Positions 36,511 through 48,885 are shown, counted from the first letter of the stretch. The stretch is 64,000 bases of DNA from Callorhinus ursinus (GCF_003265705.1 NW_020312827.1:21085270-21149269); one strand, 5' to 3'. The notes: generated by a model from the letters alone, not told the origin. Translations and numbers: made by a program.

Positions 36511-36765
36511 AGGCAGTGTGGCGGAATAGTTGAAAGCCTTGCACATTAGAATTCCTGGGTTCAAATTCTGGCTCTGCAGTTCCTTATTACATATCCTGGG
36601 GCAAGTTTATCAGTGTCTCTGGGCTTCCGCTTCAAAAAAGGAAGTGATAGTAATAGTACCTTCCTGGTCGGGTTGTTGTGAGGACACAATGAGGAAAAAC
36701 TACACAAAGAGGTCTGAGAGCAGTGCCTGACATATAGGAAGTGTTTGCATCGTTGTTATTTTAAA
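36511..36765 (+). mobile_element. MIR fossil, nearly complete
   Basis: Sense MIR order from the tRNA-like head (GGCAGTGTGGCGGAATAGTT, CCTGGGTTCAAATTCTGGCT) through GTACCTTCCTGGTCGGGTTG and GCAGTGCCTGACATATAGGA is visible over about 250 bases. Confidence 0.88.
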
Positions 36766-37504
36766 AGTTTTAAAATTCACATACTTGGCCAATCTTTATT
36801 GTACACGGAATAGATTATTCCTAATTTTTTCTTAAAGTTGATTCTGGTTATATTCGAAAAAAAGATAAAAAACCAGGTACTTTATTAATTACACTCTTGG
36901 TACTGAAATAATAATTACTGATAAACTCTTTTCAGGTCAAGTTACTTGTAGTTTCTTGGCTGCTACAATTCATAATACTTTCAGCCTCACAGGGTGGGAT
37001 CAGTAATTTTGTTGTACTGAAAGCACACAGTTCTTTCACAAAACCCAGGAGAGAGGTTGAACAGCAATGTCGTAAAGCTCCTTTTATAGAGGAGGAAACT
37101 GATCAGTCAATACTGGGTCATAGTATTTCCCTTTTGGGACACCTCTCACAACCCCTTTCCCTCTCAGCAGAGTTGGGGTGCCCGCTTTGGGTTGGCACAG
37201 TATTTTCTTCTGCCTTCGTTAAGCACTTATCATTCATTGTTGTAGAATTGATAGGTGCATCTGGCAATTTACTGTTCATACTTGCTTTCTCAGCACCTAG
37301 TACAGTACCTTTCACTGAGTAAGTGCTCATGAGCACCAAGGAGTAATTGAATAAATGCAAGGGGCATTTCCTTTCCTTTGTATGTTATGTACAGATGCTT
37401 AGAGCAAAATCTTGAAGTTTTGCCCACTGATAAAATGTGTAATTTGTTTGGTGTACAATTTAGCTGTGGCCAGTGGACTTTTTCTTTTCTCTTCTTTTTC
37501 TCAG
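36766..37504. other. CEP128 intron; possible L2 relic at about 37200-37360
   Basis: The end of the stretch has L2-like phrases (AGCACCTAGTACAGTACCTT, GAATAAATG) and then unique sequence. The acceptor tract TTTTTCTTTTCTCTTCTTTT leads to TCTCAG directly before 37505. Confidence 0.5.
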
Positions 37505-37669
37505 GCAGAAAGTATAGAAGATAAGAATACGGCTAAAGTCCATCGTTGTCAGCTAGAGAAGGTGAAATCACAGTGTGACAGGCTGACAGAGGAATTAACC
37601 CAGAATGAAAATGAGAACAGAAAACTGAAGCTAAAATATCAGGCTTTGAAGGACCAGCTAGAAGAAAAG
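37505..37669 (+). CDS. CEP128: CEP128 internal coding exon, 55 codons
   Basis: Third visible CEP128 exon, 165 bases, phase 0 at both ends. The acceptor is a strong pyrimidine tract ending TTTTTCTCAG; the donor is AAG|GTAAAA. The peptide starts AESIEDKNTAKVHRCQLEKV and includes SQCDRLTEELTQNENENRKL and KYQALKDQLEEK. It is again an uninterrupted E/K/Q/L-rich coiled coil, and the order of conserved phrases matches remembered human CEP128. The frame opens upstream from 37412, but that part is hydrophobic intron-encoded peptide; the acceptor and the conserved start at AES decide the border. Retention of the following intron would add three codons before a stop. Confidence 0.93.
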
Positions 37670-37732
37670 GTAAAAATATGAATGAATTCTAATTTTACTT
37701 ATTCAGATTTCTTCTGGAATATATTTTATGTG

Positions 37733-37934
37733 ATTTTTTTTTAAAGAGGGAGTGTGCCTGCAAGTGGCGGTGGGGAGGGGCAGAGGGAGAAGAAGAGAGA
37801 GAGAGAGAATCTTAAGCAGCCTCCATGCTCATCACGGAGCCTGACGTGGGGCTCAGTCTCAGGACTCTGAGATCATGACCTGAGCCGAAATCAAGAAGTG
37901 GTCACTTAACCGACCGAGCCACCCAGGTGCCCCC
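37733..37934 (-). mobile_element. CanSINE (SINEC), antisense, older
   Basis: Minus-strand head GGGGGCACCTGGGTGGCTCG is at the right end. The (GA)n block complements the CT-rich region, and the tail is a short T-run at 37734-37742. Tail sequence is partly lost and no clear target-site duplication was found. It lies 64 bases after an exon donor. Confidence 0.9.
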
Positions 37935-38119
37935 ATTGTATGTATTAATAAGAGGTAATTGTAGTCTTTCATAGGAAAGTTATATTGGTGCCACAAAAAA
38001 AAAATGATAGAATAAAAATCCAGCATTCTAATAAACTTTCAACCAGCTATTAACCTTCTACTACATTTGATTTTTAAATTTCTTCTGGATCTTAAAATAG
38101 GAGTTTAGAGGCAAGGTAG

Positions 38120-38275
38120 CAAAGAAAGGAATTCTGGTTTATTGAGGACCTGCTATATGTCAGGCATTTATGCCAGTTGATTTACATGTGTGTGCTTATT
38201 CAATTCTCACAGCTCTTTGGGTTAGATTTTATTGATCCCTTTTTACCTATGAGGAAACTGAGGCTAAAAATAAAA
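38120..38275 (-). mobile_element. MIR fossil, antisense (first of two)
   Basis: Antisense MIR phrases: ACCTGCTATATGTCAGGCAT, TATTCAATTCTCACAGCTCT, ACCTATGAGGAAACTGAGGC. It is followed at once by another antisense MIR-like segment. Confidence 0.78.
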
Positions 38276-38400
38276 CCTGTAATAGTTAAGTGCTCACTAT
38301 GTGCAAGGCACTTTTAATGCTCATGGTAGTTTTATGAAATCGGTACTATTATGCTCATTTTTGCAGTTTCAGAGACTGAAGCTTAAGAAGGTTGGTAACC
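38276..38400 (-). mobile_element. MIR fossil, antisense (second of two)
   Basis: A second set of the same phrases follows: GTGCTCACTATGTGCAAGGC, TATTATGCTCATTTTTGCAG, AGACTGAAGCTTAAGAAGGT. Two adjacent copies in the same orientation suggest either two insertions or a duplication. Confidence 0.7.
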
Positions 38401-39555
38401 TTGGAACATCCCTGGCAGGCTTACTGCTTTCCGTTCAGTAGATGTGTGAATTTATTTTGAGTATCTGCTATATATCAGGCATTGGGTAGAATACTAGGGA
38501 CTTTGAGAGAGTCACTACTTTTGTGGCAAAAGTCAACTAGGAATAGAAGACAGAGTATTTTTCTTCCACCAACTTCCAAAAAGGATTGGTAGTTGAGTAT
38601 TATAGAAGTCAAATGTAAAGATGACCATTGAAGTACTTACTGATAGTAGGATAAGACAACATAGACAGGGTCAAATGAGTTCCATACTTGATAAGGTTAC
38701 ATGTATGAGGAAGGTGCCACCACTGGGTGGGGTATCATAAAATGCTTCACACACCTCTAGGAAGAAACTTCCTTAACCACTTTACTAATCTTTTCCTCTT
38801 TATGTTTTCTGCAAAATTCACTATACTTTACAGGTACATTTTTTTTTACTTTTCTAGTAATTGTTAAAATCAAGGAAATAGATACAAGTTTGGTGTTTAT
38901 GATTAAATGTGCTAAATTAAGTTGCTAAATTTAGGCCTACAATCTTGACAACTGCTGCAGTTTAGTTCTTATGTCATGCTTTGTTTTGAGTGTGTCCAGT
39001 GTTCACACATATTTACTGTATCTGTTGCCAGGGTGTAGTTGCTGTGGAGATAATGCTAAATTTCCCAACTTTTTCATAATTAAAATTCTAGCCAGAAGAT
39101 TGTGTTAATGTGTTTTATACTTACATATTTGCATTTAAGAAATAGTGAAAATTTCTTGTGTTGGGATGTAAGTTTACCTTGCTCTGCTTAAAATAAATGT
39201 TTCTTCACTGATTCTATTTGTGATGTTCTAGATATATATGTGTTATCACATGTTCACATAAATGGAACATTCACCTTACAACAGAGTTTCAAGAGTTAAT
39301 GATTGTATTCCATTGCTATGTATTGAGCATCCAGGATGTGGCAGGCCTTGTGCTGGGTGCTGAGGATTGGATATATATATAAGACATGGGTCTGCAACTG
39401 AATGCTCATGGACAGATCATGAAAAACAAAATTGCTTTCAGTTGTTAAAACTGTATAGTCGAGTCTTGACAGTGTGTGCTAATGCAGAGAAAAGATGTCT
39501 CTGGAGTCTAAACTGGTGAATAATCTTAAAGATATAATAATCTTAAACACACAAA
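38401..39555. other. CEP128 intron, nothing firmly recognised
   Basis: Unique AT-rich sequence with a short repeat-like tail at about 39310-39375 (GTATTGAGCATCCAGGATGT). No exon. Confidence 0.5.
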
Positions 39556-39557
39556 TG

Positions 39558-39559
<2 letters not shown>

Positions 39560-39599
<40 letters not shown>
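39560..39599. repeat. (AT)20 microsatellite
   Basis: About 40 bases of pure AT dinucleotide repeat. Confidence 0.97.
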
Positions 39600-39600
<1 letters not shown>

Positions 39601-39759
39601 CTTCTATGCTTGCTTTTCTTTTAGATCTATTTTTTGTATACATGATTATTACATACTTTGGATTCACTTAGCTGTTTATGTTGACCTGTGCCATAGTATA
39701 TGGTTACATATGAATCAAAATTTTGTTGGGTCCCGCCATCTATAGATAGGGCTCTTCTC

Positions 39760-40003
39760 TCTGAGAGGTGGCATAGTATTAGTGGCTATGGGCAGAATGT
39801 TGAGTGTAAATCATTTTCTAGCTATATGGCTTTAAGCATATTGCTTAAAACTCAAAGCCTCAGTTTTATCATCTTTAAAAAGGTATGATGATACCTCTAC
39901 TATAGAATTAAATGTGAAAAAAATATATAAAGTGCCTGGCAGGGTAACTGATATCTAATAAGCTATCAATTAGTAAATGTCACTATTTTGTTATTGTTGT
40001 GTT
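39760..40003 (+). mobile_element. MIR fossil
   Basis: Sense MIR phrases: GAGAGGTGGCATAGTATTAG, AGCTATATGGCTTTAAGCAT, TATAAAGTGCCTGGCAGGGT. Diverged throughout. Confidence 0.75.
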
Positions 40004-40299
40004 TCCAAATAAATGCTGCTTCATGGTTCAACCAAGCAGTCAGCCAGTCAGCAAGTATTGATTGACTGCCTGTGGTCCATCTAATAATGTTAGGTAGTGA
40101 AGGGCCAGGGAACTGGGAGTAGGAATTACTGCCGAACTATGCAGATTGGAAGTTTAGAACCAGACTGCGTTGAATCACTTGAGACAGATGGCCCACAATG
40201 GGGGCTCCTTTGTGAAAAGAGCTGGCAGTTCTATTAGCAAGTGATATTGAAGGCATGTGTGTGTTAAGCAAATCAAACAAGTGGGCAGTTTTATAATTA

Positions 40300-40405
40300 T
40301 GTTTTCTATTTGAGGACAGGAACCCAATCTCGATTGTTTTTCCATCTCCAAGATCAGGCACAGAGCCAGATACATAGTAGGTAATTTGTAAGTGAATTGT
40401 GGATA
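40300..40405 (+). mobile_element. L2 LINE relic
   Basis: Short L2 3'-end match: TTTGAGGACAGGAACCCAAT and CAGGCACAGAGCCAGATACA followed by TAGTAGGTAATTTGTAAG. Confidence 0.55.
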
Positions 40406-42695
40406 AAGAGGGGTGTGTGTGTTTGCATACATACATGCTTGCACATACCTATAATATGTAGATAAAAAATGTGGATAACCTATGGGTATATGTACATTCA
40501 TTTTGTGTGTGGGTGGGGGGACAGCAGACTGCAGAAAATAAAAACAAGAAAACAAGATGAAAATATATTTTCAGTGGGAGAAAAAAAAAGCCCCATGACT
40601 TGTAGCCCAAAGATTACTATGTAAGCAATGCGTTGAACTTGATAAATGGGGCCTTAGGGCTTGAAGGGGTTTCAAATGTGATTCCGCTGTAATCAAAAGG
40701 GACGCCTTTGTTTACCTAATGCAGCATTATTCTCGCATGCCCATCTTAGTGGCCGAAGTGGCACTTCCCCTCTTTTTTAAATGTCTTGCTACTATTTTGA
40801 CTGCTTACTTTAGGTCTTTGTTTCTTGTCATGTTATTACTTGGTAAGCTAAGAAATGTTAAAATTGCATCACAATTCATATAAAGCCATTAGCATCAGCA
40901 GCCTGAATCAGCAGTAGAAGATTACTGTTAGGATATATGTACAGAATAACTAACTTTGGCATATTTTCCTCATGTATTCAGTGCATCAATAAAATGCATT
41001 TTGTCCATCTGATTTTGCTTTAACATCAAATGTTATTTTTTCAATTTTACATGCCATACAGAACAAGTATTGTGCACACCACAGAATTTGTACATATGCA
41101 TTTAAAACTTTATTATGAACTTCTTACTGGGGAAAAAGCTCTCACGAAATGTTAGGTAGAACTTTGTAGTGTCGTTGAAATTTATTATTCCTTTTGCTTA
41201 AAATTTTAAAGGAAAATATTTGATTTCTTTTGTTCTAAAAGGATCTTATTAATATTAATCTTTTTATTCTTCTGGCATTTACGTGGAAACTCATAATGCT
41301 GTTTGTTTTATCAGAAATATATTTTTATTGGTTTCAGTGGAATCTGAATCATCAAAAGAGTAAGCATGTAATTAAGCCATTTTTGCTTAGCAAGTCAACA
41401 TCAAAGTTTACATAGTGAAGATTTTAAATGTCTTCTCTATACAGACCTGTATCTGAGCCAACTTAAAAAAAATTTTGTTAAAGTAGATATGAGTTTACTA
41501 ATGATACTGGCCATCTTTGGGGAGCTTTCCAAGTAATTTTGTAGTGTAAGTATTAAACATTGTTTTTAATTTTGAACATGTTTACATGATGTTTTAGACA
41601 TAAATATGGTGTCTGAAATTAAGAGAATATTATTTTGTAGATTATTCTGTTTATACTGTGTCTATTCTCTTGAGCCTTATGTTTTGGAAGTATGGCTGTT
41701 TTATGAAAAAATATATACAATATTTTGTGCAGGTATTTTTATAAGCAGTGAGAAAAATGACATAAAAATGATAGTAATGTTCTGAAATTGTTTTCCTATG
41801 TTCAATGTAGACATACTACATTAATTTTCAGATATTAGAGAAAGAGTAATTTTATTGATTATATTCATTTTTATAAATTCTGAAATTGTTTAGAAAAATA
41901 TTTTGTTCTTTAAGAGGGAACTTTAAAAATTATAAAACAGATTTTCATTTGGATAATGCAGGGTACTTTATTGGGAAGGTTTAAAAACTCACCTGTGATC
42001 TTACCACCTAACTCTCTTGCATTCAAGTTCTGGTGAAATTCTTTTCGGGGTTCTTTTTCTACACACACAGATACACAGATCCCATTTGGGATCATTTGCC
42101 ATGCACAGCTTTGTGTTCTGAATTTGCCTGTGTCGTCGAACATTTTTCAAAATCAAATTTATTTGGCACCCAATATTTTATCTGGTGAATGTGGCATTCT
42201 CTTGTTGATTACATTACTATGTCTTTTCTATTTTAAAATTATAGATCAAGTAATTTCTCTCCTGTATGATCTAGTACTTTCCATATTTGGAGCTTTCATT
42301 TGTATTTGTTACTGATTTAATTCTAAGGAGAGTTATGCAAACGGGCTTCTTGCTAATAGATACCCAAACCTGGAGGAAGCCAGAGGTATCCACTCTCCTC
42401 ATTTTGCTTTTCTCCTTTAATCCACCCATAATCACAACCATATGTAGAACTCCCCCCGTTATGAGAGATGCTGTCACATGGGTACACATACCTTGTGGTT
42501 ATAGCTAGCCATGGCAATGTTGGAAGATTCTTCAGTAGTTTGTTTTTCTGCCCCACAAGAAAATCTATGTGCTAGCTTTTATTTTTAAAAAGCAGTGCCT
42601 CAGTGTTTACAAGATCGCACTGGAATATTGTGCAAAGGTTGGTGTTTCCTAAAACACTTGGCATCAGTTTAATTCTGAAGTATAAAAGACCCTTA
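40406..42695. other. CEP128 intron, unique; candidate conserved block at 40.58-40.79 kb
   Basis: No repeats of known type and no supportable exon. The part at 40585-40785 is less AT-rich and of higher complexity than its surroundings (see findings). Frames at 41910-42508 lack domains. Confidence 0.5.
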
Positions 42696-42699
42696 AACA

Positions 42700-42810
42700 A
42701 TATTAATCCTCCACCACCTTCTTTTATAGATGAGGCAGGTCTGGCTCAAAGAGTTAATTGACTTGCCCAAGTGCTCCAGCTGTCCATTGGTGGAAAGGGA
42801 AATAGGAATC
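42700..42810 (-). mobile_element. MIR fossil fragment, antisense
   Basis: Phrases TTTTATAGATGAGGCAGGTC and TTGACTTGCCCAAGTGCTCC fit the antisense MIR core. Confidence 0.65.
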
Positions 42811-43181
42811 AGGCTTACCAATTCTATTATTTTTTTCTGTTGTTCCAGAATCTAAAAGAACCAGTATATAGATTATATAGGTTATCTGGGATTCTTAGCT
42901 AGCTCATATAACTATTGCTAATTTATGTAGTATACTGAATTCTCTCAAGAGGACTTTTTTTCTATTATTCTTTCAGGAGATGAGAAACTGTGATGACACA
43001 ATTAGGAGACACTTTAAGGCCACAGATTTTGTGACATCCAAGGCTATAGTGGTTTATAGGAACTTAGGTGTTGAGTAGATCAGGATTCAGAGACATGTAT
43101 TTTTGTTCTTTCCCATGAAGTGCTTTATTCAAATTATTTGTGAAGTGACACCTAGCAACATATTTTAAAGCTACTGTTATA

Positions 43182-43247
43182 TTGGATAAAAACACTTAGG
43201 GGAGATACTTTTCTTTGGATAAAAACACTTAGGGGAGATATTTTTCT
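43182..43247. repeat. 33-base tandem duplication, two copies
   Basis: The unit starting TTGGATAAAAACACTTAGGG occurs at 43182-43214 and 43215-43247. The copies differ at one base (C/T), so the duplication is recent. Confidence 0.95.
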
Positions 43248-43299
43248 AACACAAAATATGGATCTTTGAAAAACGGTAATTCTCATTTGCAAATGTAAT

Positions 43300-43405
43300 T
43301 ATGATGCCCATTTTTACAGATGGTGGAAACTGAGGTTGAGAGTATAATACAGTGACTCGCCCAACATTGCACAGCTTGTGATGGAAACAGGATATGAGCA
43401 CAAAT
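43300..43405 (-). mobile_element. MIR fossil fragment, antisense
   Basis: ATGCCCATTTTTACAGATGG, GGAAACTGAGGTTGAGAG and CCCAACATTGCACAGCTTGT fit the antisense MIR core. Confidence 0.72.
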
Positions 43406-44313
43406 TCCTTTTATTTTTTCCCTTTATTTACTGCCAGTAAGATGACTCACATTTATATCTTTTCATTGAAATCATAGTGTTGAATTTAAATTTAGGGCTA
43501 TTATATTCAACAGATTACCATATACTCTTATTTTTTTAGTTTGACACCAATTTTGGAAAAGAAGTCATCAGTGATTTTGTTAGAAAAATCTAATTAAAAC
43601 CTGATATTACCACATAAAATATATCTGTGGTAGGAAAATATGATTCAGTGTTGTTTAATTTTGTGTTTTGGTTCCAATTTGACCATCTGCTTGGGATTGG
43701 TACTTTTCATCATGTAGAAAAATATATATGATTGTCAGCTATCTATAAAGTATTCATTACTTTGCAAAATCACAGTTCTGTATTTTTTTTTACTAAGAAT
43801 TTTCTGTAGCAGGCAGAATTCTCTGATTTTAATTTTTTTTTTTTTTCAGAACAGCAAGAAAGAAATAGAAGCAAATGAGCTGCTGACTTCTTTCATTTAC
43901 TATAGTGTTTAGTGTTTATACTTTAGGCCATTCTTAGGCAGGACGTATTATTTCTTTGGTGCTTCATCTATTTTAAATTGTGTGACTAGAATAAAGGGAA
44001 GAAAGCTATAGCTACCATATATTAATTTGGAGGCAAATTTAAACCAGATACTCTAAATAAACACTGACTAAGATGTTATGAGTAATTTCCTGTGAAATTG
44101 CTGTCATCTTTAAAAAAATGAAGATAAGATGGTCAAATTAAAGGTAAAATTACAAATTTTGTTTTGTATTTATTATTTATAAAGTGCTTGTAATGAATCC
44201 CTTGTAGTCATTAAGTCCAGAGTAGTCTTTGACTTTTACAGAGAGTTGGCTGAAATATCAAGAGTCCTTACCATGTATGAAACACTATGCCAGATTTTAA
44301 GAAACAGGTTTAG
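43406..44313. other. CEP128 intron, nothing recognised
   Basis: AT-rich unique sequence with a T-run at about 43831-43846 followed by a CAG; no frame in matching phase continues as CEP128. Confidence 0.5.
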
Positions 44314-44325
44314 AATGCAAAGGTG

Positions 44326-44508
44326 GGGCGTCTGGGTAGCTCAGTTGTTTAAGTGACTGCCTTCGGCTCAGGCCATGATCCTGGAGTTCCAGGATCAAGT
44401 CCCACATTGGGCTCCCTGCTCAGCAGGGAGTCTGCTTCTTCCACTGACTCTCCCCCCTCTCATGCTCTCTATCATTCTCTCTCTCAATAAATAAATAAAA
44501 ATCTTTCA
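44326..44508 (+). mobile_element. CanSINE (SINEC)
   Basis: Head GGGCGTCTGGGTAGCTCAGT, CT-rich middle, tail AATAAATAAATAAAAATCTT. A perfect 12-bp duplication AATGCAAAGGTG lies at 44314-44325 and 44509-44520. Confidence 0.95.
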
Positions 44509-44520
44509 AATGCAAAGGTG

Positions 44521-45973
44521 AAGTGACTATGCATTGATTGGGGGGGGAGCAGTTATACACACAGCTGTGGCAGAGGATGGGGCAAGAAATAAAGGCTGTA
44601 TAGAAGTACATGTGGTCTCTACTTTCCAAAATGGAACATAAGTGTGGAGAAGCCATTTTCAAACTCTATTCCATTGGCAGTGACTTTTCCACCAACCATT
44701 TACAATTAAAGAGGTTGATTTTAAATGAATATAGTGAGTGAAGTCAAAGTTTGCATCTTTTTCATCCCTGATTTCGACTTGATTTGAGAGGACTGTCATT
44801 TAATCCTTAATTCGCTGAGTGGTTGAAAACTACAAGGGCTTGAGAGGAAAGTAGTCTTGTTGGACACTTTTCTTTAAAATCCTGTACTACTATTAGTTTG
44901 ATTTCATTTAATTTTGAGATTGTGAGTGATACCCGTAGTGTAGGAGTTAGGCTAAATAATGGCACATGCAGCTGGTTGTGATGTGGAAAGCCAAGGGGAA
45001 TAGGCTGCATGAAGCGTTCTATATTTGTTTCAGTGCTTTGATGGGAGTTAAGCAGTCCTAGCTTGCTTGCTTCAGTAGACCCTAAAAGGGAACATAAATA
45101 AAATGAATGTTCAGGTTTGTTTTAAGTGAGGTTTTGGTTTTTTACAACTTAAAGTGACTCTATCCATTTTGTCATTTAATGTCAAATGAGCAATATTCTG
45201 TAAATTTTAGGAAAACGACCAAGAGGTGCTCATTGTTCACATAAGTTATATTATTTGGAAATTTGTTCTTAAGCTTTTTTTCCCCCATATTCTTTCATAA
45301 GAATAAATGCATGCTTAAGTATCTTTTAAGAAAAAGAAATCCTGATGGTTTTTTTAAAGACACTGTAAGCTTATAAACATTTCTCTGGTGATGAATGATA
45401 CATTTTTTTCTTTTGAAAATTAAACAATGTTCGTTCCAGATGCATAATTTGAAACTCTAGTTGTTTGTTTCTTTGTCCGTATTTTGTTTCAGAAATAGAA
45501 ATGCACCAAAGTGGCTGATTTTAAATAACGTTATTTCTGTTTCCTAGCGTTCGACTTAAGAGAAATACGTAATAATTGCAAAATGGTCCTAAAACTTAAT
45601 GAATGCATAAAATACCGTTTAGCAGTATTTTTGTTTCCAACTTTGAATATTAATTTCTAGGAATGTATCCAATACATATCCTGACACCTTTCTGATTATG
45701 CTGCCAGTGATCTTTGTATTGCTCAATATTCTCCTAGAAAAAGATACTAAAAAGCCTGAGGCAAGAGTAATTTCCTTAAGTGGGGTTAGAAGTTTAAATC
45801 TGAATTTGCATTTTTTTGGTTTCTGTTTTATGGATAACTTTCCTACGCCTGCCTAAGACTAGGTTATGGATTGGAAAATCTTTCATACCCCAATTTTAAT
45901 GTGTATCAAATCATATATCCAGTGTTCTAATTATACCTTACTTTTTTTTCTATTAGCTCTACGTTTTACTGAT
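44521..45973. other. CEP128 intron, nothing recognised
   Basis: Unique AT-rich sequence without a supportable exon or repeat. Confidence 0.5.
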
Positions 45974-45986
45974 GCTCTCAGTTCTT

Positions 45987-46333
45987 TTTTTTTTATTATG
46001 TTATGTTAATCACCATACATTACATCATTAGTTTTTGATGTAGTGTTCCGTGATTCATTATTTGCGTATAACACCCAGTACTCGATTCAGTATGTGCCCT
46101 CTTTAATACCCATCACCAGGCTAACCCATCCCCCCACCGCCCTCCCCTCTAGAACCCTCAGTTTGTTTCTCAGAGTCCATAGTCTCTCATGGTTCGTCTC
46201 CCCCTCCGATTTCCCCCCCTTCATCTTTCCCTTCCTACTATCTTCTTCTTTTTTTTTTTTTTTTTAACATACAATGTATTATTTGTTTCAGAGGTACAGG
46301 TCTGTGATTCAACAGCCTTACACAATTCACAGC
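45987..46333 (-). mobile_element. 5'-truncated carnivore L1, 3' UTR only, antisense
   Basis: The complement of the carnivore L1 3' UTR, from the T-run tail at 45987 to the GTGAATTGTGTAAGGCTGTT end. The C-rich strand at about 46127-46151 is the complement of the G tract. A perfect 13-bp duplication GCTCTCAGTTCTT lies at 45974-45986 and 46334-46346. Confidence 0.95.
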
Positions 46334-46346
46334 GCTCTCAGTTCTT

Positions 46347-46750
46347 ATTTTTTGCATACTATTAATTGTAACTTCTTCCCCTGCTTTGAAGAAAATAGCG
46401 TAAAGCATCTACTTACAGAGGAGAAAAAAGAGTATATCTAACCTACAAAATAGTAACACTTTTATTTTAGGAAGCCCATCTTCTACTAGGAATTACAGTG
46501 TCCTTTTGTTTATTAAATACATAAAAGGAAGCATCTCATTCACTCACACATGGGTCTGTACTTAATTCATTAGCAGATCTTACTGGTTCTATCCTTGAAA
46601 CTTACTCTGCATCTGATTACTTCTTACTACTGGCAGTGCCCTCGTTTTTGTGACATCAGCTGGCCTTGCCATTTACAGTAACGTGTTGCTGACAAGATGA
46701 TTGTCCTCAATGAGTTTACAGATTAAATTATTGCAAAAGCAAACTTACAG
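46347..46750. other. CEP128 intron, nothing recognised
   Basis: Unique sequence, no exon. Confidence 0.5.
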
Positions 46751-46754
46751 AAAC

Positions 46755-46875
46755 ATAAGTCATTTGAGTTCAGAGACTCTGTTTTTTTCATTGTTGTATA
46801 GCTGGGGTCTCTTCCGTTTGGCCCATAGAGCATACACACAAAAAAATGCTCACAGAATGAATGGAACATAAAAGG
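46755..46875 (+). mobile_element. L2 LINE relic
   Basis: CAGAGACTCTGTTTTTTTCA, GTTGTATAGCTGGGGTCTCT and CTCACAGAATGAATGGAA fit the L2 3' end. Diverged. Confidence 0.5.
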
Positions 46876-48885
46876 ATATGTATGTTTCAGAAAAATTTAT
46901 CTATTGACTGCTATGTGAGACACACTACTAGGTACTGGGATGTTTAAAGAATAAGATCTCTACCCCTAGGAATTCACAGTCTGGTAAGGAGACAGACATG
47001 AAAGACACACAAAGTAGTAGGAACCCTAGGGGAAACTCCTATAAAGTGCTTTGGGGGCAAGAAAAGGGGCAGATAGTCCTATTATTCTTAAGAGCTCAAG
47101 TTTATCTGTTGTTTTAGTATCTGTGTGGGTGAGGAAGGAAATGCATGTTATTGCACTTTTATAACGGGTAAAAAAATTCAGTTCATGACCTTCCCTTGTC
47201 CTCTTTATTCCTGAGTAGTGTTGGGTTCACTGAAGGGCAAAGGATATACATAGGTTGGATCCATGGAGACTTTTTCAAACTGATCTGAACTGTTGATTTT
47301 GGAAGTGCTGCTTTGTTTTTTTGTTTTGTTTTGTTTACTTTTAAATACCAATCTGAACATTTAACATATAGCCATACTTCGAATTTAAAAAATGCACTGT
47401 CATGTAAAATCTTACATTTTTAAGAAATAAGTTTGCAAAAAGTAGTTATGTTGTGGCCAGGACTTAATGTTTTATGTGTTTACTTATTTGCTTCTTGTTT
47501 TGCAAGACAATTTGGACTGCAGTGTGGTAATTTTCTAGATGAAACTCTTTTCAGATACCCTGTAATATGCACAGTAGATCCTTCTCTTTTAGTTGTTCTG
47601 CAGTTTCTGCCTTGGTTGGCATTTCATTGTAACTTAACTTCCTTGTAGCTGAGTGAACTCTGTTGGCATAAGTAATGTGAGCTTTCTTTAGAGAGTTAGA
47701 TAAATGGTTTCCAGACAGATCCAATTTTTGTTCAGGATAGTTTCATAATTTGCCTTGTAATGCTAGTGTCCTGGATTTAAGGCTTAGGCGTAGCAGTTAT
47801 CTTGAGTTACAGAAATATTCTTTCTCAAAACTTTTTTGTGATATGTGCTGGTCTATAGTTTCAACATGCCATGCTTCCAGTAACTTTGAATTATATTACA
47901 CTTGTTTTAGTTCCAACTGTTAATATGATTTGAGATCTCTCTGCCTCTCACCCTATCTCTCCCTCACCCACTGCTGATGTATTAAAGATGGCCTTGGGGC
48001 TGAAATACTGTCATACGTGCTTATTCAAGTTAGTTTTCAATAAAGGGATAGCAGTAGCTTTGTATTAATGATTTATTTAGTCATGTGAGTGTGCTTTATT
48101 TGCTAAACTCTTTCTTTTTAGATACGTGAAGAACTGTTTTCATGTCCTGTAACCACCCGTATTGGAAATAAAGTGGCTCTTCTGAGACTCTTAAGACATT
48201 GAAGGAATCTCATAAACTTTTGCCAAGGAGATAACGTTTTGGACATGTTCTAGTTTTATTGAAGTTCTATTTCCGTTAAGATCGTGTCTCCTTATAATCT
48301 TTACAGCCTTTGGGAAAATGAATGTTCTGAGTTGTAAAGAATGTGCAACATAAATATATAATTAGAGGAACATTTCTCATCCTTTGAATTACAGGTCCAT
48401 TGATGAAGCCAGTCAACATTGTATATGTGCACATATGCGTGTTTGATGAGACTGTGAGCAATATTTTTTTTTTATTTACTTTAGACACAAATGTCAACAG
48501 TGTAAGCCTTTCCTGTCCTGACATGGAAGCTTCATAAAATCTTTGCTGTCGTGACAATGGAACTGTACCTTGCTTACTGTGTGATTAGTGTACTTTTTGA
48601 TTAAAAATGCCAAGAGCAGATTTTATGTGTACATAGGGTACATCTCCAGTTTAGACGGATAGCCCCTAGAAGTTTAGTCTTGTTGTGCATGCTTGATGTT
48701 TTCTCCCTCTCTCTCTTTTTGTTTTTAATTTGTGGTCTGTTCTGAATTTCCCAATATGTCACATATTTCATTTGTAACTGTGTTCATTCAGAAGTATTTT
48801 TTGTTATTCTTTCTACTTTAAGGCGGTATTAGTCCCCACATAACCAGCTGATAACTTCCCTGAGTTTTTCACATTGGCTTTCTAA
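46876..48885. other. CEP128 intron; candidate alternative last exon near 48.12 kb
   Basis: Mostly unique. At 46900-47060 there is a segment like an old repeat (ACTACTAGGTACTGGGATGT) that I cannot class. A pyrimidine-rich acceptor-like site ends at 48121 and is treated under findings. Confidence 0.45.
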
